From contig JAFGTS010000037.1 in assembly GCA_016933965.1 (NCBI GenBank), positions 1 to 64,000 of the forward strand: 64,000 nt of DNA, given 5' to 3'. The DNA is from Deltaproteobacteria bacterium (GTDB taxonomy: Bacteria > Desulfobacterota > Syntrophia > Syntrophales > UBA2210). The notes beneath the pieces are model-generated. The model worked only from the letters and a program-made list of their open reading frames with translations. It made no database searches and had not been told where the DNA came from. This document shows positions 16,865 to 25,544 of the stretch, one piece after another. Each line of letters opens with the position of its first letter. Position 1 is the first letter of the stretch. A program made the position numbers and the translations under genes.

Positions 16865-18364
16865 TCAGGTATTGAACCCACCAGCCCGGTTTCTGGCCTT
16901 GAGTACATACTCGACCAGGCATTTACCGAAATCTGATGCAGTTTTAATGTCTTCTTCATTTCCGACGTCCAAGTTGTTGAGATACTGCAGGTGCAGGACG
17001 TCTCCTTCGGATTGTTCGGGAACGATGCCGGCAAAGAAAAATCCCAAAAGTTCCAGTCGTGGTACTGAACTCTGCACTGCGGGATCGGCAAGCGGCAGCT
17101 CGACATAGATGGCGTCAATGTGCCGGAGACACAATTCCTTCTTGCGGAACGCAACCAATTGCTCAAGATCGGCCCCGAATCTGGTCACCTGAATGGAAGC
17201 AATTCCTAATTCCGCCATCACTCTGACATTCACCTCCGCATGCGGGCATTTGATGGCCTGTTCCCTTGAGTCATCCGCACTTATGATGGTGCGCTTCAAT
17301 GTCCCGTGCCTGTATATGTCGCGGATAATAGCCTCGTGATGAAACGGCGGGTACACGTCCCTGGGCGGTTCTCCTCCCATACTTGTATAGAGGAGCATCG
17401 CCGTCCGGCGTAGCCCGGTCTCTTCCTCAATTTTTCTAAACACCATATCAGCAGGGAGAAACCCCAAGAGGACGCCCGTCTCGAATCCGCCGATGGCAAG
17501 ACACGCTTTCTGGCTGTAGCTGTGGATGGTCACAGCTTCACTGTAAGTTCCGTTAAGCCCCTGTTTCTTTGCATAATCGATAAAGGAGTGAATCATCTGT
17601 CCCAGGAAACCATTGCCCCTGTAACGGGGGTCGACGACAGCCTGGCCTAATACGCCGATATGTGCATCTTTCCGGTTTCTCTGAATGGCTATGTGTCCTA
17701 TGATCTCACCCTCGGGGTTCACGGCGACATAGGAAAGGAGCAGGCCGCTTTTCAGCAGTTCCTTCAGCCTGTCCGGATAGTAGATGTTATGGTTGGGATA
17801 GCTGTAACCATAGCAGCGGTAAATGCACCGGGCAAGGCCTACTGAATCCTCCGGCATTGTGGGCCGCACTGTTATGGGAATATCCGGGGACAATGCGGGA
17901 ACCGTTGGTGATAGGACCTTCTCCTCTTGCGTTACATAGGCCGAGATATCCTGGAAGGGAAGATTTTTAATCAATTCAACGCGTTTGCCCTGATGTCCCC
18001 TGTTGAGGAAATGGACCTCGTCGATGAAGGCTTTCATCAGTATAACACCGAGGCTGGATCCCCGGCCGGTCTCGTATTTCATTAAATCGAAGGGGATACC
18101 CCGGTCGTCCACGGCTACGACCAGCTGTCCCGGCCTGCGCAGGATTGTTACATCATAGGTGCCGAGCTCATCGGGATCAAAGGCATGTTCGATAACATTG
18201 GTACAGGCTTCTTCCACCACCAGTTCAAAGTGCTGTGCCTCTTTCCCGCTTAATCCCAGTGTGATTGACGTCTCTCGTACCAGGCCCGTCACAGCGGGCA
18301 GGAATTCCACCTTCGCCATGATCGATATTCGGGCTATCTGCTGTTCTTCCTGTCTTCCGTTCAT
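16865..18364 (-). CDS. RsbW-like ATPase domain fused to GNAT acetyltransferase
   Basis: A 499-residue two-part protein. Residues about 10-150 form an anti-sigma-factor type HATPase domain: VVEEACTNVIEHAF (N box), VDDRGIPFD (G1), and RGSSLGVILMKAFIDEVHF (G2 and last helix). Residues about 175-330 form a GNAT domain with PRYRGNGFLGQMIHSF as the acetyl-CoA loop, and about 170 further residues (LGIASIQVTRFGADLE onwards) look like a second, degenerate acetyltransferase-like half. RsbW-type domains bind anti-anti-sigma proteins, so this may be a regulated acetyltransferase in a partner-switching pathway (inference). The open frame extends to 18472, but the ATG at 18364 best fits the domain boundary. 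Divergent from the secreted-protein gene. Confidence 0.75.
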   Translation of the reverse strand: MNGRQEEQQIARISIMAKVEFLPAVTGLVRETSITLGLSGKEAQHFELVVEEACTNVIEHAFDPDELGTYDVTILRRPGQLVVAVDDRGIPFDLMKYETGRGSSLGVILMKAFIDEVHFLNRGHQGKRVELIKNLPFQDISAYVTQEEKVLSPTVPALSPDIPITVRPTMPEDSVGLARCIYRCYGYSYPNHNIYYPDRLKELLKSGLLLSYVAVNPEGEIIGHIAIQRNRKDAHIGVLGQAVVDPRYRGNGFLGQMIHSFIDYAKKQGLNGTYSEAVTIHSYSQKACLAIGGFETGVLLGFLPADMVFRKIEEETGLRRTAMLLYTSMGGEPPRDVYPPFHHEAIIRDIYRHGTLKRTIISADDSREQAIKCPHAEVNVRVMAELGIASIQVTRFGADLEQLVAFRKKELCLRHIDAIYVELPLADPAVQSSVPRLELLGFFFAGIVPEQSEGDVLHLQYLNNLDVGNEEDIKTASDFGKCLVEYVLKARNRAGGFNT

Positions 18365-18524
18365 CTCTATCACAGCTTCATGAGCGTAACTTGTGGTGGT
18401 TGATGGTAGGCAACAAGTTGCTTTAACTCGATAAAAAACCGCCATTACGGAGAAAGAGCATAGGGTGGTCATGCCTGTTTGTCAATGGTAAATCGCCTCT
18501 CCGGACATTGACAATATTTTTATA

Positions 18525-18552
18525 TTGCATTCGCGATTTTCTATGTTACAAT
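18525..18552 (+). promoter_or_regulatory. candidate promoter of the small secreted protein
   Basis: TTGCAT (18525-18530) and TACAAT (18547-18552) lie 16 bases apart in a locally AT-rich stretch, 42 bases before the start codon at 18595. Confidence 0.5.
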
Positions 18553-18594
18553 ACAAAACCTATTTCTGTAAGAAAATGAGGGTAGAGGGGTGAA

Positions 18595-19233
18595 ATGAGA
18601 AAGAAGAGACATCAATCCATCCTTACATATATCATGCCGGCACTGATGGTGTGTCTCTTGGCCATTCTTTTCACGATTGTTCCGGCGTCGGCCCAGATGG
18701 CCCTGATGAGCGATGAAGACCTTGAGGGTGTCTATGCCATGGGTTTTTCCACCTTCAGTGTGACCAACGGGGTGGCGAACGCGACTTTCAACGTGAACGC
18801 CGCCATTTACGCCGATATCGACTCCATCAAGCTTGGCTACCACGACGAATATAATTACAAGGACCCCAACCCGGGATTCGGCTGGGATGAGGACTGGACC
18901 GACGCGGAGCTGGGGACCTCCAGTCAGGACCTTGTCCTTGAAAGTGTTTATATAGAGGCGAAGTTCACCAATATCGATAATCCGGCGACCCGCCAGCTTG
19001 AATACGTCAAGATCGGGTTTACCAACGTAAACGGCGATATCAGCGCCGATTTCAATTCCTTCAGCGGATACATCGATGATTCCGATGATGGAACGCCCGA
19101 GGTGAACGGCCACGGACTGAACCTTGGATCAAAAACGATCACCTCGACGAATTCGGAATTCTACCTGAAGCTTTCGGCGAGCGGTGCCGGCAAGGGCTGG
19201 ACGGTCTACTTCGACAAGGCCACGGTCAACTGA
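18595..19233 (+). CDS. small secreted protein of unknown function
   Basis: A 212-residue protein with a clear Sec signal peptide: a basic start, a hydrophobic core (about residues 12-28) and a cleavage-like PASA just before QMALMSD. The mature part is acidic and rich in Asn, Thr, Ser and Asp, with alternating polar/hydrophobic patterns that suggest a beta-rich fold. There are no cysteines in the mature part and no membrane anchor. EEDLEGV-like acidic residues right after cleavage (SDEDLEGVYAMGF) recall short leader motifs of some exported proteobacterial proteins, but I do not recognise a family. It is a single-gene unit with its own promoter and a strong terminator, so it may be abundantly made. 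Confidence 0.7.
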   Translation: MRKKRHQSILTYIMPALMVCLLAILFTIVPASAQMALMSDEDLEGVYAMGFSTFSVTNGVANATFNVNAAIYADIDSIKLGYHDEYNYKDPNPGFGWDEDWTDAELGTSSQDLVLESVYIEAKFTNIDNPATRQLEYVKIGFTNVNGDISADFNSFSGYIDDSDDGTPEVNGHGLNLGSKTITSTNSEFYLKLSASGAGKGWTVYFDKATVN

Positions 19234-19268
19234 CCTGGGTGGCTCACATTAAAAACAGATTATTATGT

Positions 19269-19300
19269 GGTGCTTTCCGTGAAGGGGAGCACCTTTTTTT
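19269..19300 (+). terminator. Rho-independent terminator
   Basis: GGTGCTTTCC pairs with GGGGAGCACC (two G-U pairs) around a short GTGAA loop, followed by seven T residues. It ends the secreted-protein transcript 36 bases after the stop codon. Confidence 0.85.
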
Positions 19301-19338
19301 GTCGGAGGTGGATTTTTTTTAAATTTAAAGGAGATGGA

Positions 19339-21816
19339 TCACTTGCGGGAAATGGAGGAAATGAAACAGCCGCCCCCGCCGCTGTCTCCCGAGGAACCTG
19401 AGGGAAGCCTGAAGGAAGCCGCAATGGTGTGATCCGCCTGGATATTTTCAAAAGTATAGGTATCGACGGCGCCGACCGAAGAGCCGTCGACCAGGACATC
19501 GGCTATTCGATATCCCGCATCCGGCGTTATGGTAAAGGTCTGATCGGTGCCCTCGATCACCCGGACCGTTCCCGCGGGGGATATGGTCCCGTTGCTTCCG
19601 GAGGTGGCCGTGATGGTAAAAGCCCCGGCGATGGGTCCGGTCTGGTATATCTTCAGCCGGGTGGCGGGATCACCCACCAGGTGGAACATCTCGACAATGT
19701 CCGCCGATTCCCCCCGGACATAGGATGCGATCTTTGCTTCCGTCGTGATGGAACCGATGATATTGTCCTCACCGTCGAATATTCTCGAGAACAGTTCCCT
19801 GTTCAGGATTTCATAACTGCTGAGGTAGGCGAGGCCGCTTGGTGAAAAGGTGGCGATAGCCCCCCCGTTCGAGGTGATCACGAATTCTTCCCCAAGGGAA
19901 TACTGGTAGGGCTGTGCGAAATATCCGTTGAGGCAGTCCAGGGCGATGACAAAGGCGAGGGTCTCGGCGTTTTCAAGCGTTTTTACATCAAAGGACTCGA
20001 AAATGAATTCATCGGTGAACGTCGGACCGCCACCCCAGCGGGTGAGATCGCCGTGCCCCACGTAATTGGTCAATAATACCCCTTCTTCCATGATTTCGAT
20101 GATGTCATCGGTTACCCCGTTCACCCCGGCATAGCTTGCCGCGTATATCTTGCGGGTGGTGAAGCCCTCCGGGAGACCGTTGGCCAACTCGTCATTGAGG
20201 ACCTCAAAGGATATGTCGTCATCATCGGCGACGAACAGGACCTGGCGCGGCTCATAGTCCGCCGCCAGTTCATAGCCGGTGATCTTGTTGATCGTCCTGG
20301 CCACATCGGCGGCTGTTGCGCCGGGTATCCTTCCGATATACATTTCGGGGATGATATCATCTCCTTCGAGGCACACGTACCAGTTGTCTGACGGGGTCAA
20401 TCCAAGTTCTTCCGTGATGGTGAGATGCACGGGAACCCGGTTCATCTTTCCTGTTCCAAAATAATCGCGGTAGTCGATGGAGGCATCACCGACGAGGAAG
20501 ACATACCGGGGTGCCGGGCGCTGCCAGTTCTCGTAGGCATATTGAATGAACTCCTTTACCGCCGCGGGATCGACTATGCCTTCATTGAATTGGCCGTATA
20601 TGTCCTCCACGGAAACCGCCCGTACCCGAAGTCCCTGGAGCTCACGAAGCTCCAGAACAGGTTCGACGGCGTCGAGAAAGTCTTCCGCCGTGATCAGGAT
20701 GTAGTCGGCACCGTTGTTCGGATCGGTCAGGGTGTCCGCGTACCGGCAGGCGATGCGCTCCGGTGTTTTGACGCCGCTGCCGGCGGTGACGTGGAACGTC
20801 GCGGTCTCTTGCACGATGGCGTCAAAGAGAACCGAAAAGGAGCCTCCCTCGGCGGTGACGCTCATGTCTTCTATCTTCCGGGGGGATGCCGGGTCGCTGA
20901 TGTCGAGGACACTGATCTCATCATCACCGAGGTTCGATACTTCAAAGGTGCGAGTTGACCCTGTTCCTGCGGCGGAAAAGGGCAGGACATCGCTGTCGGC
21001 CTCCAGGTCTCGCCGGTACGTTATGTCGATCCAGTTGAAATAGACGATGTCCGTCTCTGCCCCCGTATCACCAGGCAGTTCCAGCTTCAACGCGTTCGCC
21101 CCTTCCTCAAGAAGCGTTCCGGCGATGGTGATCTCATGGAGGTATTCCTCTTCCCCGTCCCAGAAGATGTCACCGATGGCCGTCCCGTTCAGGGATATGT
21201 GCACGTGATGGTCCAGATCGATCCAGGTGTTCGACCGTCCTCTGAAGGATATGAGTGCCGTCGCATCACCGGTCCCCGCCGTGGGTGACGGGATGGTCAG
21301 GGTGTATTGAACGGTGACCGGGGCCGTCAGTTTTTCCCGGAACCAGTAGTCGCTTTCCGGAGCACCCGGTGTCTCGGGCCACATGACATGATTTTCTTCG
21401 AAATGGACCGTGTAGTTCGCCGACGTGACCGGTTCTCCCGACGGCGCTCCGCTGATGCCGGTGATCATCGGCCCGGCGGTACCGCTCCAGGTAAGCCGAT
21501 AGACGTTGGTTCCCGTGAATTGCGTATCCAGGGCTTCGCCGTAGAATTCCAGGTAATCGCCGGGAGCAAGGTATGACCCCGCGGCGACGATTGAGACCGC
21601 CGAATCGATCCCTCTCTGAGTAAGCCGTATCTGAGAGACAGGTATAACAGAGGGGTCCACCCCAGCCGTTTCGATGTTTTCACAGGTGACGCGGTACAGG
21701 CCGTTCTCGCTGACAAACAGGTCGACTCCCGTGACCGCCTCTTCCTGCCCTCTCGATGCCGCCGGCGAAAGAAGAAGGATCGCGCATACAAGATAGGCTG
21801 TGATCTTCCGTATCAT
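19339..21816 (-). CDS. gingipain-type (C25) cysteine protease, exported, CFI-box end
   Basis: An 825-residue exported protein. It has a signal peptide (residues 1 to about 23, ending ASRG) and a beta-rich N-terminal propeptide or lectin-like region (about 30-330). The C25/gingipain catalytic domain (about 350-690) carries H588 in NYVGHGD and C628 in IALDCLNGYF, the expected His/Cys dyad. A C-terminal InlB-like repeat (SNGTISPAGTV to HTIAASFRL) is followed by a short Gly-rich tail ending GGGGCFISSISRK. That tail resembles the CFI-box C-terminal motif (usually CFIATAAYG) and could be processed or lipid-linked after export. AAGGA precedes the ATG. No sorting enzyme is adjacent. Substrate unknown. 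Confidence 0.85.
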   Translation of the reverse strand: MIRKITAYLVCAILLLSPAASRGQEEAVTGVDLFVSENGLYRVTCENIETAGVDPSVIPVSQIRLTQRGIDSAVSIVAAGSYLAPGDYLEFYGEALDTQFTGTNVYRLTWSGTAGPMITGISGAPSGEPVTSANYTVHFEENHVMWPETPGAPESDYWFREKLTAPVTVQYTLTIPSPTAGTGDATALISFRGRSNTWIDLDHHVHISLNGTAIGDIFWDGEEEYLHEITIAGTLLEEGANALKLELPGDTGAETDIVYFNWIDITYRRDLEADSDVLPFSAAGTGSTRTFEVSNLGDDEISVLDISDPASPRKIEDMSVTAEGGSFSVLFDAIVQETATFHVTAGSGVKTPERIACRYADTLTDPNNGADYILITAEDFLDAVEPVLELRELQGLRVRAVSVEDIYGQFNEGIVDPAAVKEFIQYAYENWQRPAPRYVFLVGDASIDYRDYFGTGKMNRVPVHLTITEELGLTPSDNWYVCLEGDDIIPEMYIGRIPGATAADVARTINKITGYELAADYEPRQVLFVADDDDISFEVLNDELANGLPEGFTTRKIYAASYAGVNGVTDDIIEIMEEGVLLTNYVGHGDLTRWGGGPTFTDEFIFESFDVKTLENAETLAFVIALDCLNGYFAQPYQYSLGEEFVITSNGGAIATFSPSGLAYLSSYEILNRELFSRIFDGEDNIIGSITTEAKIASYVRGESADIVEMFHLVGDPATRLKIYQTGPIAGAFTITATSGSNGTISPAGTVRVIEGTDQTFTITPDAGYRIADVLVDGSSVGAVDTYTFENIQADHTIAASFRLPSGSSGDSGGGGCFISSISRK

Positions 21817-21913
21817 CAGAGTCCTTCGGTGTGTTTTCAGACAGTAAAAAGGTTTATAATTCTAACATGTGGCCGGGAATAATCAACCGATAATTTCCCT
21901 TTTCCCTTTCTTC

Positions 21914-21943
21914 TTGACAGGTTCCCCGCTTCCCCGGTAGATT
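21914..21943 (+). promoter_or_regulatory. candidate promoter of ddh
   Basis: A perfect TTGACA (21914-21919) is followed after 18 bases by TAGATT (21938-21943). The distance to the ATG at 21977 supports that start over the upstream in-frame ATG at 21947. Confidence 0.5.
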
Positions 21944-21976
21944 TCCATGAACATACCAGCGAGCGAGGAGCGGAGC

Positions 21977-22963
21977 ATGACACAGGAAATACGCATCGGC
22001 ATCATCGGATACGGAAATATCGGCAGGGCCGTTGAAATGGCAGTTAAACAGAATCCTGATACGGTATGTGCGGGAATCTACACTCGACGCGAGCCGTCGA
22101 AGCTGGAAACGTACTATCCCGAAACACTGGTTTTCCCGCTGGAGGAAGCACAGAAGCATGCCGGCGGCATCGATGTGGCGATCCTCTGCGGGGGGTCTGC
22201 CACGGACCTTCCGGAACAGGGACCGAGATTAGCGGCGCTTTTCAATACCGTGGACAGTTTCGACACCCACGCGCGTATACCGGAATATTACGCCGCTGTC
22301 GACCGGGCGGCCCGGGAGGCAGGAACGACGGCCGTCATTTCCACGGGTTGGGACCCGGGCCTGTTTTCCCTGATGCGGGTTATCGAGGATTCCGTCCTGC
22401 CCGTGGGTGAGAGCTATACCTTCTGGGGGCCCGGCGTGAGCCAGGGGCATTCCGATGCCATACGACGGGTGGAAGGTGTGACGGACGCCCGGCAGTACAC
22501 GATACCCGTAGATAAGGCGGTCGATGCCGTTCGAAGGGGTGAAGCTCCGAAATTCACCTCTCGTGAGAAACATTTCCGTGACTGCTATGTGGTCGCTGAA
22601 GAAGGGGCCGATCTTGACAGGATCGAAAAAGAGATCACGTCCATGCCGTATTATTTTTCGGATTACGACACGCGGGTGACCTTCATATCACGGGATGAAA
22701 TGCGGGAAAAACACGCGACCATGCCCCATGGCGGCTTTGTCATGAGGACCGGTGCCGATGACGCAGGCAACCGAAGCATCATCGAGTTTTCACTGAAGCT
22801 TGCAAGCAACCCGGGATTTACGGCAACCGTCCTCGTGGCATACGCCCGGGCGGCCTGGCGCCTGAACGGGGAGGGGAAAACGGGTGCCCTGACCGTCTTT
22901 GACATCGCGCCGGCCTATCTCTCGGCACGGACCCGGGAGGAGTTGATCAAGAACGAACTCTAG
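21977..22963 (+). CDS. ddh: meso-diaminopimelate D-dehydrogenase
   Basis: NADPH-dependent enzyme that makes meso-diaminopimelate from tetrahydrodipicolinate in one step, for lysine and peptidoglycan synthesis. The 328-residue length is typical. The N-terminal Rossmann motif is GIIGYGNIG (about residues 7-15), and CGGSATDLPEQGP and STGWDPGLFS are family signatures near the substrate pocket. TFWGPGVSQGHSDAIRR is the diagnostic dimer/substrate segment. The start is set at 21977 because AGGAG lies six bases upstream and the predicted promoter is close. It stands alone, between the divergent protease gene and the aldehyde oxidoreductase gene 102 bases downstream. Confidence 0.93.
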   Translation: MTQEIRIGIIGYGNIGRAVEMAVKQNPDTVCAGIYTRREPSKLETYYPETLVFPLEEAQKHAGGIDVAILCGGSATDLPEQGPRLAALFNTVDSFDTHARIPEYYAAVDRAAREAGTTAVISTGWDPGLFSLMRVIEDSVLPVGESYTFWGPGVSQGHSDAIRRVEGVTDARQYTIPVDKAVDAVRRGEAPKFTSREKHFRDCYVVAEEGADLDRIEKEITSMPYYFSDYDTRVTFISRDEMREKHATMPHGGFVMRTGADDAGNRSIIEFSLKLASNPGFTATVLVAYARAAWRLNGEGKTGALTVFDIAPAYLSARTREELIKNEL

Positions 22964-23065
22964 GCCGGCGGACGGAGCGTGGGCAACGAACGGGGATGAT
23001 CAAGGGACCTGCTGAGCGAATAGAGAAGTTGTTTTGTCACTTTTTTAAGAACGTGGGAGGGAACC

Positions 23066-25024
23066 ATGAAAGGGAAGAGTGGATACACCGGGAAAATCCT
23101 GAACGTCGATCTGGACGGGGGAACCATGTCAGAGGAAACGATTCCCGATGAGATTTACGAGAGTCATCTTTCGGGAATGGGCCTGGCCGCCGCCCTGCTT
23201 TACGACCGGATCCCCGCCGGGGCAGACCCGCTGGGGCCGGACAATATCCTCGGTATTGTTTCAGGTCTTCTGACCGGCACGGGAAGTTTCTTCACGGGAC
23301 GGTGGATGGTGGTGGGAAAATCGCCCCTCACCGGTGGCTGGGGAGACGCGAACTGCGGTGGAAGCTTCGCGCCGGCCATCAAGCGGTGCGGGTACGACGG
23401 CATTTTCTTCCGCGGTATCAGTGAAAGACCCGTGTATCTGCTGGTGAAGAATGGAACACCACAACTCCGTGACGCCGCGCATCTCTGGGGAATGGACGCC
23501 GTGGAAACCGAAGAGTTGCTCATCGAGGAGCACGGAAACGGTGCCCGCGTGGCCTGTATCGGTCCCGCCGGTGAAAATCGTTCCCTTATATCAGGTATAT
23601 CGAACGACCGGGGACGGCTTGCCGCCCGTTCCGGCCTCGGTGCCGTGATGGGTGCAAAGAGATTGAAAGCGGTGGTTCTTGCCGGGAAGGGACGGATTCA
23701 TGCCCATGACCCCGATGAGATGAAGCGGCTCAGTGCGGCCTGCAACAAGTGGGTGCGGTTTCAGCCGCCCTTCGTATCGGGTCCGTTCACCGCGAAGATC
23801 GGTGCCCTGCTTCGCGTCATGCCCACACAAATGGCACAGGACGGCATGCTCTTCAAGATCATCCTCAAGAAGTGGGGAACGGCCTGCATGAACCAGATGT
23901 CCATCGAGATGGGCGACTCGCCTATCAAGAACTGGACGGGGAGCAACAGGGATTTCGGCACCGACAGGTCGAAGCCCACGAATCCCGATGCGATCATCGA
24001 GAGGGAACGGATCAAGTATCACTGTTATTCCTGTCCCCTGGGATGCGGCGGCATCTGCACCATGGAGGGGAAATACACCGAGACCCACAAGCCGGAATAC
24101 GAGACGATCCTTGCCTTGGGCGGGCTCTGTATGAACGCCGATGCGGACAGCCTCTTTGAAATGAACGAGATGCTCAACAGGGCCGGCATGGACACCATAT
24201 CGGCGGGAAGCACCGTGGCCTTCGCCATTGAATGTTATGAGCGGGGGATCATTACGAAAGAAGATACGGGCGGTCTGGAATTGACCTGGGGAAATGCACC
24301 GGCCATAGTGGAGCTTGTTCAGAAAATGATCACCCGGGAGGGTATCGGCGATCTCCTGGCGGACGGGTCGAAATTTGCCGCTGAGCGGATCGGAAAGAAT
24401 TCCGCTGCGTTCGCCATGCATGCCGGCGGCCAGGACCTGCCCATGCATGACGGCCGGAACGATCCGGGGTTCGCCCTCCACTACAGCGTGGAACCAACGC
24501 CGGGCCGGCATACGATAGGGGCCCAGCTGTATTACGAGATGTTTCAGCTCTGGAGGAAGGTGAAGGACCTTCCAAAGGCGCAGATGCTCTACAGCAAGGA
24601 CAGGAAGTTTGAGACGGGTGAGGACAAAGCGATCAAAGCCGCCGCGTGCAGCAAGTACGTGAACGTCATGAACGGGGCGGGCCTGTGTCTCTTCTCGGCC
24701 TTTCTGGGCGCGCACCGGCTTCCCCTCTTTGAATGGTTGAACGCGGCTACGGGGTGGAACAAAACGGCGGAGGAATACCTGGAGATCGGAGAACGGATCC
24801 AGACGCTCCGCCAGGCCTTCAACATCAAGCACGGCATAAAACCGCGGACCTTTGTGATCCCTAACCGCGCACTGGGAAAGGAACCGCTTTCCGAGGGAGC
24901 GAACAAGAGCCGCACCGTCGATATCGAGCCCATGATACGTGATTACTGGCGGCTCTTCGGCTGGGACGAGACCTCGGGAAACCCAAAGGAGGAGAGCATA
25001 AAGCGGCTCGGGATAAAACAATAA
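23066..25024 (+). CDS. aldehyde ferredoxin oxidoreductase family protein (tungsten type)
   Basis: A 652-residue member of the AOR family, which binds tungsto-bispterin and one 4Fe-4S cluster. The N-terminal pterin-binding domain has GKSPLTGGWGDANCGG (about residues 87-102). The cluster ligands are in HCYSCPLGCGGIC (about 322-334), with a late cysteine in NGAGLCLF. The family oxidises aldehydes to acids with ferredoxin; one branch (BamB) belongs to class II benzoyl-CoA reductase, has similar length, and is partnered by a polyferredoxin, so that alternative must be kept open. GGGAGG precedes the ATG. A four-cluster ferredoxin gene follows after 20 bases and is the likely electron carrier. Confidence 0.9.
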   Translation: MKGKSGYTGKILNVDLDGGTMSEETIPDEIYESHLSGMGLAAALLYDRIPAGADPLGPDNILGIVSGLLTGTGSFFTGRWMVVGKSPLTGGWGDANCGGSFAPAIKRCGYDGIFFRGISERPVYLLVKNGTPQLRDAAHLWGMDAVETEELLIEEHGNGARVACIGPAGENRSLISGISNDRGRLAARSGLGAVMGAKRLKAVVLAGKGRIHAHDPDEMKRLSAACNKWVRFQPPFVSGPFTAKIGALLRVMPTQMAQDGMLFKIILKKWGTACMNQMSIEMGDSPIKNWTGSNRDFGTDRSKPTNPDAIIERERIKYHCYSCPLGCGGICTMEGKYTETHKPEYETILALGGLCMNADADSLFEMNEMLNRAGMDTISAGSTVAFAIECYERGIITKEDTGGLELTWGNAPAIVELVQKMITREGIGDLLADGSKFAAERIGKNSAAFAMHAGGQDLPMHDGRNDPGFALHYSVEPTPGRHTIGAQLYYEMFQLWRKVKDLPKAQMLYSKDRKFETGEDKAIKAAACSKYVNVMNGAGLCLFSAFLGAHRLPLFEWLNAATGWNKTAEEYLEIGERIQTLRQAFNIKHGIKPRTFVIPNRALGKEPLSEGANKSRTVDIEPMIRDYWRLFGWDETSGNPKEESIKRLGIKQ

Positions 25025-25044
25025 CGATAAAACAGGGGGTTGCC

Positions 25045-25461
25045 ATGTCATATAGCATCACTGATAGTTGCAATGGCTGCGGGGCCTGTGCACGTCTGTG
25101 CCCCGTTGACGCTATTCACGGTGAAAAAAAGGAAAAACACCGGATCGACAAACTGCTCTGCATCGAATGTGGCGCCTGCGGCAGGGTCTGCCCCGAGGGG
25201 GCGATCCTCGACGCCGCCGGCAACCCCTGTACCATGATCAAGCGGTCCCAGTGGGAAAAGCCGCGATTCGACAGGAAGATATGTACCTCCTGCAACATCT
25301 GTATCGATGCCTGTCCCGTGGGATGCCTTGATCTGTCGGAGCCCGATGACAGGAAAGATCCCCATGGATATCCCTGCATGAAGGTTGAAAAGGCCTGCAT
25401 CGGCTGCGGCTTCTGCGCCGCGGAGTGCCCTGTCGGGGCCGTGACGATGGCGGTGGAGTAA
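25045..25461 (+). CDS. polyferredoxin, four 4Fe-4S motifs (AOR partner)
   Basis: A 138-residue soluble electron carrier. Four C-x2-C-x2-C-x3-CP motifs are visible: CNGCGACARLCP, CIECGACGRVCP, CTSCNICIDACP and CIGCGFCAAECP. It could hold up to four 4Fe-4S clusters, twice that of a classical ferredoxin. It is placed 20 bases after the AOR gene and before a shared terminator, so it is very likely the electron-transfer subunit of that enzyme. The pairing resembles AorA/AorB-like and BamB/BamC-like modules. GGGGG precedes the ATG. Confidence 0.9.
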   Translation: MSYSITDSCNGCGACARLCPVDAIHGEKKEKHRIDKLLCIECGACGRVCPEGAILDAAGNPCTMIKRSQWEKPRFDRKICTSCNICIDACPVGCLDLSEPDDRKDPHGYPCMKVEKACIGCGFCAAECPVGAVTMAVE

Positions 25462-25483
25462 CAGCAGGATGCCGAAAGACACG

Positions 25484-25519
25484 AAAAAAACCCGGGCAAT
25501 GACACCGCCCGGGTTTTTT
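25484..25519. terminator. bidirectional Rho-independent terminator
   Basis: AAAAAAA-CCCGGGC, a nine-base loop, then GCCCGGG-TTTTTT. The seven-base GC stem is flanked by A and T runs, so it can stop both the plus-strand AOR/ferredoxin operon and the convergent minus-strand AOR operon. Confidence 0.92.
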
Positions 25520-25544
25520 CATTTGATTTCCTGATTCCGGCGAC

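Noticed and set aside
23591-25051. Open frame (486 codons) opposite the first AOR gene
   Set aside because: No domain or ribosome site, and it contradicts the clear AOR/ferredoxin operon on the plus strand.
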